Assembly: GCF_036669915.1 (NCBI RefSeq)
Contig: NC_089324.1
Location: forward strand, 10,130,835 to 10,194,834
Direction: 5' to 3'
Length of the DNA stretch: 64,000 nucleotides
DNA from: Pocillopora verrucosa
Lineage: Eukaryota > Cnidaria > Anthozoa > Scleractinia > Pocilloporidae
In this document: positions 1-11,393 of the stretch, piece after piece
Layout: each line of letters starts with the position of its first letter
Position numbering within the stretch: position 1 is the stretch's first letter
Position numbers and translations under genes: made by a program
Notes under the pieces: generated by a model
Databases searched by the model: none
The model's input: only the letters and a program-made list of their open reading frames with translations
Told to the model about the DNA's origin: nothing

Positions 1-2130
1 TCTCTACAACTCCTTTTGTCGCGTTCCGATCTTCGTACCCCTAGGGATAGTTTTGAGGAACAGCAGCTGAGGACGTTTTGTGTTTTGGAAAAACTAACAC
101 GCTTAGTTCCCTCCTTTGGTGTTTACCTTTCGCCACAAGAAATCCTCTGCAACAAAGCTTCGGGGGGGGGGGAAGTCCCACTTTGTGGCCTGGTATGTGA
201 TCCCACTCGCCAAACGACTTTCCACTTTTCGGTCACGATGGATGATTTTTTTATTTATCATCCACTTCTGGTTTAGACGACCAGAAAACCCTCAGAGTTA
301 AAATGAAGCCTTTTGCATCTAAAACTGGTAGATATATTTTTGCTTTAATCTATTTATCTGCAAATTGATTTATTTAAGGTTTTTGTAGTGTACGCAATCA
401 GCTTTGATATCCAAAACTTCAATATCAGACGGTCCCCAATAATTCTTAAGTGTCATCTGACAAAATATCTGTTGCTGTTCTGCTTTATATGACTGCCTTT
501 CCTTTCCTTTTATATTACTCCCTATAGGGGGAACTCAAGTTAGTTACTGAAACTATATTTTTGTGGACTTTCGCTGAAATATCCTCTGTACGAAGAAAAA
601 CACCCCCTTACAAAAGATGGAAGCCTGAGTCATCCTCAATTCGCTGGCTTTGCACCTTGTCCAGAGGCAATGATTCAATTTCCCATAGTAACGCGACCGA
701 CGAATGATCCTGTTTTCCACTGGGTGGAATACTGATCTATGGCAGGTTACCTCATCTTTTTGCCCTAAGCTGTCATCGCTTCTGCAATTTTCATTTCACC
801 TAACTTAGCATCACGCAATGTTTGCGTTTTGAAAATAAATATTTTTAGGTGCGTTGTGCGATTTTTAATTACACACAAGTTTTCTTTCAACTCAACGGAA
901 TTGCACTTCGCATCGAAATTTTATGTGATACCTTCGAATTACAAGGAACTGGTGACCAGTATAAAGTTGCTTTAGTGTTGGTATTGTAATAGAATCGGAA
1001 AAGAAAAGTGTCCAGTTAGAGTAGTGGTAAAAGCCAAAAACAGTTATTCCAGACCTAGAAAACATTAACATACGGAAATGAATTGGTACCCTACAATTTC
1101 TTTGTCCTTTCTTAGGACAAAAACAATGCTATCATTTTTGTAACACTTATGTAACCTTTCCATTGAAAACTAATCATGACTTAAGATGAAGAAGTTTCCA
1201 TATTGTTAACTTTACGTGAAACAAAGACTCCTCGCAGTCCTTTCAGTGCTGATCTTTAGAGTGTCCTTGGAGAGCAAAAGCGTAAGACTCATTACGACCA
1301 TTAAGTCCCATCTATGATGCTCTGTGTCCTGTTTAAATCATGATACTTAGGCGTGTGTCGTTTTGCCCCCCCCCCCCCCCCCCCTAGCGAAATTTTGTCC
1401 TAAAGAATTCTGTTCAACCCTTTCAACTCCTTCACCTGTACTAGTATACGTGGCATATGCAAGACAGAAAATTGTCACCCATTGACTGGTTGTGCACTGA
1501 ATACGAATGACTAATTTCACTAGGGGACTGCACTTTCAATCAGTCTACTTTCGAAATAACCCACGTGGGTGTCAGTAAGACACGAAACGCTCGTATAGAT
1601 AATGAGAAACAAATTCAGGCATGGTTTGGATGTATCTCTGAAATTCTTCCGAGGGAAACGTTGGCGGTGAAATTACCAACGAGTGGCAATTATACGTCCG
1701 TAATAATTTTATGTTCCACAATATTTCTGAATGCGAGGTTCATGACTAAGTTAAAAATCTGAACGTGGAAAAATCGACGAGGGCATTTCCCAGAAGTATG
1801 TCAAACTTGCTTCTAACCATATTTATGACGCTTTGACAATAGACATCAATCAATAAATTGGTCAATAAATACTTCAGGTTCTTTTCAAAACTTTTGACAA
1901 GAAAGGAAACAAATTTGATTATTCCAATCATCGCCAGATTTACACACTTTCAGCTCTAACACAAATCTTTCAAGAAATAATTTGTGAGCAACCATCACAT
2001 TATTTGAAGAAGCATTATCTCCCTTATCAACTTCATCCGTATTAAGCGAGCGGAATATTTCCACAGCATAAGTTATGGCATGAATGTTGATACTCCCTAG
2101 GAAATATGTATAAAATAATATAGGGTATGA
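1..2130. other. Intergenic, no gene recognised
   Basis: No exon, signal peptide or known repeat can be supported here. The only open frames are short and lack homology or splice-site support. Homopolymers stand out: a run of 11 G at 162-172 and a run of 19 C at 1366-1384. Both are likely to be unstable or poorly called positions. Confidence 0.5.
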
Positions 2131-2139
2131 GGGTTTTTC

Positions 2140-2250
2140 TTAGACTTTGGTACAGCCTTCGATACTTTAAACCATAATATTTTTCTAAAAAGAAATGGAA
2201 GATTATTTGCGAATTTGAAGTGCCTTCAACTATTTACTCAAAAGGTGACA
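2140..2250 (+). pseudogene. LINE reverse transcriptase relic
   Basis: One frame reads LDFGTAFDTLNHNIFLKRNG and ends at a stop codon near 2250. This resembles the reverse-transcriptase block DFxxAFDTxxHxxLLxKL of non-LTR retrotransposons. Only this block is recognisable, and the expected continuation is lost. I see no 3' tail or target-site duplication. It is a short decayed remnant, identified by motif only. Confidence 0.5.
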
Positions 2251-2919
2251 TGATACTGTGATAGGGAAGTGAAGAGAGGCCCTGTTGTGGTTGCCACCCA
2301 TAATATCACTTCGTTGTTCTACCGTATCAGGAATTTTTTTCGAAGGTACATGCTAGACAATCTTTTCACTCGATATTCAGTTACCGGATGTGATGTGATG
2401 ATCTCTCTCAGTCGTGTTTATGACCGTCATCTGCAACATTGCAGAATAATTCTTGATCACTCTGAGAGGGGCCATCTTCTCGAGCAAGCTTCCTTAAACT
2501 CGAATGCAATTTGGAAAATACTTAATTGTTGTCTCCCAAGGCAAAACACTCCTTCAAAAAGAGGGTCAGTTTCAACGAAAGATTTGTTGTAGCTGTATGT
2601 TTTAAAGTAAACTCTGTTAAATCAATCGTTTCTGAGGCTAACATTCAGTTACAGAATTCGGAAGGAAGGCTTTCTTTGGCTGTATCGAAAGGAATAAATA
2701 ATCCCAAGATTTAAATTCCCTCGAGCTTATAAGGAGCACAGAAGCAGGGAACAGCAGAAAGGCTGGATGACATTTGCTTGAGCCACAGACCAACCAAATT
2801 ACACTTTATACAACATGTAGGCTGTGAATCAAAGTAGGATACAACCATTAAAACTGCCCTCTCTGAAACATAAACTGTGACCTGTTGAGCTGTTGAGTAG
2901 GAGATGACAAAAAAAGCCA

Positions 2920-2930
2920 TTTATTTTATT
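2920..2930 (-). terminator. Two overlapping poly(A) signals for the leftmost NNCYNYA-family copy
   Basis: On the minus strand two AATAAA hexamers overlap about 110 bp downstream of the stop codon at 3039-3041. They fit the 3' end of the first secreted-family copy. Confidence 0.5.
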
Positions 2931-4571
2931 TCTACAAATAATCCTTTTATTTCAACCTGTTAGAACTATTTGTTTGTACATTTCTGGACTACGTTAGATT
3001 CATTGAATGACTAAACGGATCAGGATCATGGCAGAAATTTACTCGATTTGAATAGTTGTTCTGTCGATGGTCATGAAGCAAACAAATTTATAGGGTATGA
3101 AACCATTGGCAGCTTTTCTCGGATCACGGATCTTGTTTCCATTTCCATCAAGGTCAGTGGCAGGGGTGCCGCCAGCTTTGTGAGACCAGTATCCATTATT
3201 GTCCAATCGGTACCAATGGTAATCTTCAAGACCTATTTCTAAAGGAAATAAAAAGCGATAAATTTCATAATAACTTTAACAATTTGTGTAATAGGAGTTA
3301 GGGTGTTTAGTCTCCCTCGCAGCCGTTCTTTAGTCACGCCACGCCCATGGGGGAGCGCTGCGTGAGAGTCCAAAGAAAGGCTGCGATGGAACTAAGAGTG
3401 TTTGGGAAGCGTCCTTAAATCTGGAAAAGTTAGGGTTTGTATCCTGCATGGCCGGAGTCATTATCCTGTTATGTTAAATGCGCCATAAAAAAAAATCACA
3501 GTCCTCCTCTCCACTTAGAATATCAGCTATAGACGATTGTCGTTCCTCTGGCCGCTTCATTTTCGCTACAAAGGTTTCGCGAAATGTCCTACTATGAAGG
3601 GTCGCTGAAACCCTCACCTCCGTCTCCTTCGCCAGTAGCCCTCACCACCAAAGTTATCGAGAAACCCCATAAGCTGCCTACACTTACGTTTCCTAGCCAT
3701 GTGGGTGGTAATCACATTTTTCATCTTCCAGTGCTATTGTCAATACAATATTAGGACTGCTTTAAAGTACCTACCAGTGGAAACAAAAAGTGCCACCAAG
3801 TGTTCATCACCGGAAGGAGCGCACATGTGTTTTTTAGCTTCCTTGAAAACACAACATCGGCCTCTGCTAATCTTTTTACGTCTTCTCCATTAAATGGAAA
3901 TGGAAACGTTAACTTTGACTTTCTCCCGGTTGTGCAAAGGTGTCTGTCCTGATTGTGCTTGCATAGTTGTAACAGTTGTTAGAAAACACATGAATGCCGT
4001 CGTTCCATTTTTTGGGCTGATACCATGGCGCGTAACGTTTCATTCGATTTCTTTTCGCTGGTCTGACATTTTTACTCTGAATTTCTTTCATAACGACTCT
4101 GTTCAGCGCTGTCGAAACCTTATCAGGAGGGCCAGTCCCTAACAAGAGTTTCTGTAGCTCCTCTGTTTCAGGACCTACAATCAATACCGATGGCTCATAT
4201 TGCCCCTTCTTCACCTCCTGCACGAAAAATCCCTCATATCCAAGCTTTGGTGGTGCTCCTCAAGTTGGTATTTGTTCGCAGCTCTGAAAAGCCTTTGTGC
4301 TTCACTGAAGTTTGGGTCGTTCTGTCCAATCGTCCATTGTGGGTTTGGAAGCGCCGGAAAATACCGCGAGAGTTACGATGAAGCCATCTTCACCTAAAAT
4401 AAAGATAAATTATCATAGCAATGCATCCTCCCTTTATGTGATTATTTACCTGAATCTCAGTAGAGTAGAGAAGTACCTGGAGGGATGTTACTTGTAGGAC
4501 CATTTCCATTTACGGTGCGCTCAAATGCCCTTTCACCTGATAGAAATGAATATGTTAATTGAACCATTTGA

Positions 4572-4642
4572 GGCCGATATAATGTTTGTGAATGATCAAA
4601 TTAGTTAGGCCGATATAATGTTGTGAATGATCAAATTAGTTA
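4572..4642. repeat. Two-copy tandem repeat, about 36 bp unit
   Basis: The unit beginning GGCCGATATAATG occurs twice back to back, at 4572-4607 and 4608-4642. The second copy lacks one T. It lies in intron 1 of the first secreted-family copy, just downstream (in gene sense) of the solo LTR. Confidence 0.85.
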
Positions 4643-4746
4643 GGTATAATTTAGTCATCATCGTTATATTTCGCGTTACTTCGTCCGAAGTTGTTTTGGT
4701 GAGTTTTCTAATAGCTACTATTTTATCTAACTTCCTTCAGTGGACG

Positions 4747-5178
4747 TGTTAAGTTTGTTAGTCTTCTTACCTTGCCTTGGATCACACTAAAGTTCTGTTT
4801 TGGTTTGGCAGGCAAAGATTAATTGTGTGATTGGAATCATTAAGCGCGTTGTTATCATTCATGAGACTCTTTTGAAATTGTTTGGGTTATTGTTGGCCAA
4901 CATGTCCGCGCATGCCTACTTATGGTCGATATAAGATATTTTATGGTATAGAGAGTTCGCGGTCAGGCGATCAGAGTTACTCTGAGTAAGTACGAGTAAA
5001 TCAGAGATAGAAAATCGGAGTTGATCAGTCAGTCAGAGTCAGACTGGGGAAGAGAAGTGCGAGAAGTAAATTTTACGAAAGTAGAATTATAATAAACATC
5101 GATGATTAAAGAAGACTGAACTATTCCTTTACAGCCTTTCGTGCGTAGTGCGCTCTGTAGCTAGTTTCCTCATTAACA
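4747..5178 (+). mobile_element. Solo LTR, 432 bp
   Basis: The segment starts TGTTAAG and ends CATTAACA, giving the TG...CA ends and short inverted termini of an LTR. The flanking four bases are GACG on the left and CACG on the right, a target-site duplication matching at 3 of 4 positions. An AATAAA at 5091-5096 fits an R-region poly(A) signal. No internal retroelement genes lie next to it, so it is best read as a solo LTR left by recombination. The retroelement family is not determined. Confidence 0.6.
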
Positions 5179-6350
5179 CACGCCAAAACAAATTATTCTA
5201 AAGTTTTTTGAAGTTTGAACCCTGCGTTAGACGAACTCAATCTTTATGACTGACTTCAAATGTACTCTTACTTCCATCCAGCTAAAATATAACGAGGAAA
5301 TTGCATGAACTACAAGAACAGTTTGCAAGTATTAAACCAAACAGCCTAATAAACACGTAATAACTCGGTTATCTTATAGGAATGATCAACCGTGTCCTTT
5401 TATGATGATAGTAGTAACACCATCATAACCATTCATTCTAAAACTGACGGTCCCACTGAGCAGGATGCATCGAGTCATGTTCTGATTGGCTACTTGAGCG
5501 GGCAATCTTGCCCGTTTTGATCACGTGCAGAAAAAAAAAGCGTAAAACGGACTTACAAACCTCGTAATCTTTGGACAATGTCGGTAACGGAGTCGCAAAA
5601 AAAAAAAAAAAAAAAAAATGGCAGAAGACATTCAACTAATCCGACTTCTCCAAATTCGCAACCCCACTCAATTTTATTTTGAAAAATTTCTATGGAGAGC
5701 TTAGTTAATGAAATTAATGAACGCAATATTGATTAATTAGAACTGAAATGTATACGGCTTTGCGCTAAACAAAGTTTTTCTTATATGTTTTTAAAATCGT
5801 TAAATAGAAGAAAAAAGCATTCGATTGTGTTTTCGTGATGCATTTGTGAATTAAAAACTAATATTCTTAATATGATGATAGTTCAAAAGGCTGATCAAGA
5901 ACCAGAAGAGTATTTAAGAGTAGCTTGAGTTTCCGAGGCCGAGATTGGTAGAAATGCTTCTGTGCCGAGAAGTAATTTAAAGCAATTTTAAACAACTTAG
6001 ACTTGGACTTGCTTGAATTCCAAAACACTGTGATTCATGGCATCTCATGAACTGTATATGCATATGTATTAGCACCTCAAAACAGCTTGTCTGAGTTCGC
6101 AATTATTTCTTTACATTTAAATGGTTTAGTATTCATTCAATTAAAAAAAACCCCACAGAATCCAACTAAGAGTGTTCTTAAATGACACCAATGTTTCAGT
6201 TATGAACAAAGTAATACGTTAGGTACACAGTTTAACTAGTCTACGAACCACAGTCGCCTTTGAAATTTTTCACCTTTTCATACCTTTGGTAATTCCTAGG
6301 AAACAAAGGGATATGAAAACCGCCCAAACTGTCTGGAAGTATCGTCCCAT

Positions 6351-7935
6351 CGTCTTCTTGTTTCACACTTGCTTCCAACGTGAACCCAGAAGTTTGGTCT
6401 TAAAGGAATTCCCTGATTATCTATATATTTCAATATACCAAGCATTTTTCTGCTCACAAGTGACATAATGAATATTTCGAATAAGCCGCATAAAGAATCT
6501 GTCAACCTGTTTCTCAGTTTGTTACTTCATGGTCAATTTGCTTCTAAGCAGATTATGTTAATGAGTCAGCAACCGGGTATCGCTTGTTTGTTAACGGGTT
6601 TTGAAGAAAATTTGTACAATTCTATGTTAAGTTTTATAGTTTGTTTCAAAGATATTTTATCTTGTCATGAGAACTTTGATCTTTATTTAAGTGGTGAGAA
6701 CAATTCATTTTAAATCTTCATTTTCATTTTCGGAAACCACAAATTAGCTCAAACTAGTTAAAAAGCAGTGTAAAGTGTACGAGTTCCACAAATCGTGATA
6801 CTGCTTTTCAACTCAACAAAGGCATGAAAAATTCCCCCTGAAATTACCCAAATTTCATGTCTTAGATAGAGCTCTGTCATATAGAATTGTAGCTATGCAA
6901 CTTAACGTCTTGTCTTAATTTCCCGAGGGATCAAATCTTGAACAATGAAGGGTGACCCACTGTTTGATTCTATTATAGTTTGGTCGGTTTGATATGGGTT
7001 TGTTCCATTTGTAGCTATCCTTAGTTCATTTTTTCACCCAGGTCAGGGCCAAATGGAATGATGCATTTTAGCATTTAGTATCATTCTTAATCTTGTTCCT
7101 GAAAATTTCTGTTAAATAAGTGACATATAGGTTGTGATAAATTCTAAACACGACTCAGGCTATTTCAGCTGTCCACTTAGACTTAAGTGAAACACTGATA
7201 GAGTTTGGGGTTGTGTATCTATTCACGTCAAATAACTTTCGTGGTCTCTAAAACTTTTCTGTACCCTAATGAAAGTAACGGTACAATTGGAACATTTGTA
7301 GTCAGTTTTGAAGTAAATTTTGTCCTTGAATGACCAACAGATTTATATGTTCGTGGACAGAAACGACCATCCGAGAGTTATTCCGAGCGGATGCAAAGTT
7401 AACCACAAGTCGAAGTCAAGGCCGAAATACATTTACTGCCTTCCGATGTATTGTATATCTTGTTTTGTTTGACCTTCTTGATTCGGTACATCGCTCGTGC
7501 TTATTTTTTCCCGGAAACCATCAATTCCTAGATAATCTAACAATCATCTACGAGCCCAACCGCCTTTTATCGTTAGTCTGGTTAATGTTCAATTGTCTTT
7601 ACTGCTACGAGAAGCGCACCGCCAATTCCTCACGGACGAGCTTAAAAAACAACTGAAAATTGTTATGCTTATAAAACTTTCTCTTGAGTTGGGAGTGTTT
7701 TTTTGTTGTTGCTTAGAAAACAGAAATAATCGTTTCGAAGAAATTAGAAAACATTAAGAAAATCGTGTGTACGTCATATTGTCCTGACTGCGTGGCTGAG
7801 ACCTTGCGTGCAGTTTATTTCATTTGTAGAAGAATTTTGGTCGACTGAACAATCCAAGATAGTCCATTATGAATAAAGGGGTAAGTTTCTCAGAAACTGT
7901 GGTGCTGCGTTGGTGTGGGGTGGGAGAGTATAGCA
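6351..7935. other. Upstream region of copy 1, then gene-free DNA
   Basis: From 6351 to about 6620 the sequence matches 11394-11640, upstream of copy 2. It includes the shared block GCTCACAAGTGACATAATGA, so the promoter was duplicated with the gene. Beyond that I see nothing I can name. The 108-residue open frame at 7330-7656 has no recognisable motif. Confidence 0.5.
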
Positions 7936-8123
7936 GGTAATTTAGTGTATAACAACTGGGTTGAAACACGTAAATTGAGCACCCCCCCCCGTAAAGAGTA
8001 CAAAAGCTGGACAGAGCCGAATCGCCTCTGACGAAGGGCTAACGCTCGAAACGTCAGCTTTTTTTTACTCTTTACGGTGGTTAATTTACGTTTTCAACCC
8101 AGTTGTATAAACACTAAATTACC
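7936..8123. mobile_element. Foldback element with hammerhead-like core
   Basis: The left arm begins GGTAATTTAGTGTATAACAA at 7936. It is the near-complement of the right arm, which ends AACACTAAATTACC at 8123. The arms are about 60 bp each and carry small differences, including a C-run in the left arm. The loop region holds CTGACGA at 8028-8034, a GGGC/GCTC stem with a TAAC loop, and GAAAC-GTC at 8048-8055. This matches the conserved core order of a hammerhead ribozyme (CUGANGA, stem II, GAAA, cleavage triplet). Stem I looks weak. Sequences like this are known from retroelements of the Penelope type; placing it there is inference. Confidence 0.55.
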
Positions 8124-9043
8124 AGATAGCAATTACTTCGAGATAGTAATTTTAGAATGAAACCAGAGGCGGTCGGTGGTTTTTTAACATTAGTTTGCTT
8201 TCTTTCGTTTCCAATCAAGAGAGAATGAACTCATTTAGGCTTTCAAACTAGTTTTCTTCAGAGGGGATTTTATATCAGCGCAACATACCATTTGACGAAG
8301 GGATTGGACTGAGTTTTCAGCGGGGGGGGGCAGGATGAGGAAGACCTAGACTTTTCGATTTATTAGGGTTCATCACTCCTCTCTGGTTATACTCATACAA
8401 AAGGCATCAGATGGAACCCCTCCCTTGTGCTTTCAGTGCAATTGTTATTTTTACAAAGCTTAGTCCGATTAATAAGTCCGTCACTAAATAACTTAAAATA
8501 AGGAGTGAGATTGCCTGACCCACTCAAAAAGCTACACCACAAAAATGAAAAGCAGCGAGAGTTAGGATTAACGGGGGGTCGCACAGAGTTCATAACCAAT
8601 AAAGCCAGTCATACAGTGTTTGAGCCAATGGTATTCTTGTCACAAATGGTATAACGGTGCGGGATAATGAATCAAAGTAACTTAATTTAATCATGTAGCG
8701 AGCCTAGTTAAAGATGATAATTATCTAAGGAAGGAAAAAAAAGGAAAGGAAAAGAAAAAAACGTAAATCTAAAACTACAAAAAAATTAGTGATGAAGGCT
8801 GACGAGGACCAAAACAATGAGAAGCGGCCAAAAGACAACATATAAAATGAACTGACAAAGATGGTCCTGTTCTCAAACAGCTAAATAATGGAACAAGAAA
8901 AAAAACATTTTATTTACTTCTTTTCAGGGCTAATTGTTGAAGGTTTTAAGGCGGATTAAGTTTGAGTTACACTTATGTAATCTTGATCAGATTTCTTAAC
9001 AGATACTTTTTGTAAACTCAATGCGATTTTAGAGTGAAACCTA
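8124..9043. other. Gene-free interval
   Basis: No gene or known repeat is recognised. A purine-rich stretch lies at about 8730-8765. Confidence 0.5.
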
Positions 9044-11393
9044 TGTGATTTTCATGAAAACAAACAAATTCAGAGGGGGGGGTTATGTGAAAACCATTGG
9101 CAAGCTTTTCCTTGGATCACGTATCCTGGTCTCCAAATTCCCGCTCACGATCAGTGGCAGGGCAGTGGTTCGGCCAGGTTTGTGAGACCAGTAATCCATT
9201 ATTGTCCCAGTCGGTACCAGTTGGTAATCGTTGGACAATCACACTGTTGGAAAGTAAATATGAACTGCATCATAACTCACGACAATAAAAAGGGTCTTTT
9301 TGAAACAAATCTCATGCATTAGGCTTCCTGTACTAGGTTTTTGGAGAAACATTCCCTTTGAAATCCCCTTGCAGCATGGAACAACTGATTTTGCGGGAGT
9401 TTCATTTTATTTTAGTTCGTTTATGCTTACGTTCTTTTTTCCCATAAGCCTTTTCACTCCGAGTTGCATTAATATCGTTCGAGCAAAGTCTGAAAGTTAC
9501 TACAAGACTAATGTCCATTCTCGAGTAAAATCTTTAATGCTTCCTGTAAGTTTGCAAGGTATGCAAGCTTTATAACTAAGATGGAACCCCGAGGTTAGTT
9601 CCATCTGCGACTGGTTTATAAGGCTAACCGATAATTAAGTCAGTAATGTTTTGTAGGTACTTACTATGGCAACAACTAAAGCCACAAGGTGGTCATTACC
9701 AGAAGGAGCAGACATAGTTTTTTTTCTTGGCCTTCACAAAAACACACCCATCCGACGTTGCTGATTTCTTCACGTCATCTACCGTAAAAGTCCACGGAAG
9801 CGGTTTCCCTACTCGTCGCTTTTCCCCGGGCGCTGTAGCCAAGGTGTCAGATCCTGTTTTTGTGCTTGACGTAGTTTGTAGCAGTTGTTTAACAGCACGT
9901 GGACATTGTCGTTCCATCTTCCGGGCTGATAAGGGGGTGCGTAACGTTTCGCTCTACTTCTTTTTACGGCATTGACATTTCCACTCCGAATTTCTCCTTC
10001 GACGATATTGTTGAGACTCGTCGAAATCTTATTAGGAGGGCTGGTCCGGAGTAAGAGTAGCTGCAGCTCCTCTGTTTCAGGACCCACAATCAATACCAAT
10101 GGCTGGTAATGTCCCTTCCTCACCTCCTGTACTACAAATCCCTCGTATCCGAGCTTTGCTGGTGCCTCCTCCGGTTTATGTTTTTCCGCATTTTTGTAAA
10201 GGTTTTGTACCTCACTGAACTTTTCGTCATCCTGTCGAATCGTCCATTGTGGGTCAGGAACACCGGAAAGTACTTCCAAAGTTATGATGAAACCGTCTTC
10301 ACCTAAAACAAAGAGAAATTATATAGGCAATATGTCTCCTATAAATGTTTCTACTGAAGTCTTTGCTGATTTAAGAGGATACCTGGAGGTATGCTACTTT
10401 CAGGACCATTTTCCACTGGCAGTGCCCTCAGGTGTCCTCTTGACCTGATGAAAATCAAACAAACGAGCATTATTTACTGGGGTGACCACTGAATACTGCG
10501 GTGGAGTATCCCCTTCTTGGTCATGCAAATTTTTGTAGGGGAATAATTACTTTTACCGGAAGGTCATTTTCTTAACCGACCTCACTGATCCATATCACTT
10601 CTATTAAGTTGAGGTATGTAGCATGAATGTGTGCTTTTGATGACGGGTTGGCATAATAAACTGAGGTCAAAAGCAATTGTTTTTAACCAGCTGGTTATAT
10701 CAACAGGGTGGTACTAAACTGACCTACAGGTGTAGTTCTTAAAGTAAATTAAACTAGAAGACAACTAATTCGTTGCGGATTTGATCCCCTCAAATCTATT
10801 TGCGAGTTGAAATTAAGTGTTGGTTCCCTACAGTAAAGTCACCTGCTGATATGCTGCTGCAATTTATCAATTTATTGTGACATAATTCTTCAGTTCCCGA
10901 GTATCTTTCTTGATTCGTAAACGAAGAAGCCTACAGTTCTATACATTTTACCGTGTGCTCATAAAGGATTTGGAATTGGCCGTTTTGGAATTTGGCCGTT
11001 TTCCCCCTGTGCAACTGAACAATTTTTTAGAATACTAGGAGTTGGACCGATCTGCTATTTTAAGATCTTCCGATCCACACACTCAAATATGCTGTAAATA
11101 ACCTTGTAAAATAGCTTGCTAAAGTTTGAAGTTCCTTTTTTGCTTTTAAAGACTTAAACAGAAATATTCTATTTCATATCATGAAACACAACCTACTTCA
11201 GCTTTTAAGGTTTTTTTCTTGAAACCACTGCCTAAATTTAGTATTATGTAAAATTATCTTTTTTATGAACACAATTTAGCAACCCTGCCAATTTCCATAG
11301 TTTTGAAAAGTTTCCCCTCTGCATACCTTTACCAATTCCTAGAAAACAGAGGGATATGAAAACCGCCCAAACTGTTGGGATGTATCGCCCCAT
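9044..11393 (-). pseudogene. Secreted NNCYNYA-family protein, copy 2, heavily frameshifted
   Basis: This copy has the same four-exon layout as copy 1. Exon 1 (11327-11393) is an intact 22-residue signal peptide beginning MGRYIPTVWAVF. Exon 2 (10383-10444) has gained two bases relative to copy 1 and meets a stop. Exon 3 (9665-10302) keeps the prodomain and the basic site RAKR before YAPPY. It shifts frame at the NNCY motif, and its donor looks one G short. Exon 4 (about 9044-9243) carries several extra single bases relative to copy 1, so the YWSHK segment is broken. No stop codon can be assigned with confidence. The density of lesions is higher than in copy 1, which points to a true pseudogene. 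Confidence 0.75.

Larger units (their letters stand above)
3039..6350 (-). pseudogene. Secreted NNCYNYA-family protein, copy 1, frameshifted
   Basis: Four exons are visible. Exon 1 (6284-6350) encodes a 22-residue signal peptide, MGRYFQTVWAVFISL followed by CFLGITK. Exon 2 is 4477-4536, exon 3 is 3775-4393 and exon 4 is 3039-3232 with a TAA stop. Every junction is phase 1 with GT-AG borders. Exon 3 holds the basic site RMKR before YAPWY, then NNCYNYASTIR and TFAQPG. Exon 4 holds DYHWYRLDNNGYWSHKAG. Compared with the intact copy at 17956-19642, exon 3 carries about four single-base lesions: an extra base near 4351, and losses near 4254, 3928 and 3856. No single frame therefore runs through it. 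It is a recent pseudogene or a site of assembly indels. A solo LTR lies in intron 1. It is a tandem duplicate of the 9044-11393 copy, with similarity reaching past the promoter to about 6620. Confidence 0.75.

Noticed and set aside
2269-2592. 107-residue open frame
   Set aside because: No motif was recognised. It lies just after a LINE relic and could be chance or a degraded part of it.
7330-7656. 108-residue open frame
   Set aside because: No domain, no paralogue in the window, and no promoter or poly(A) support.
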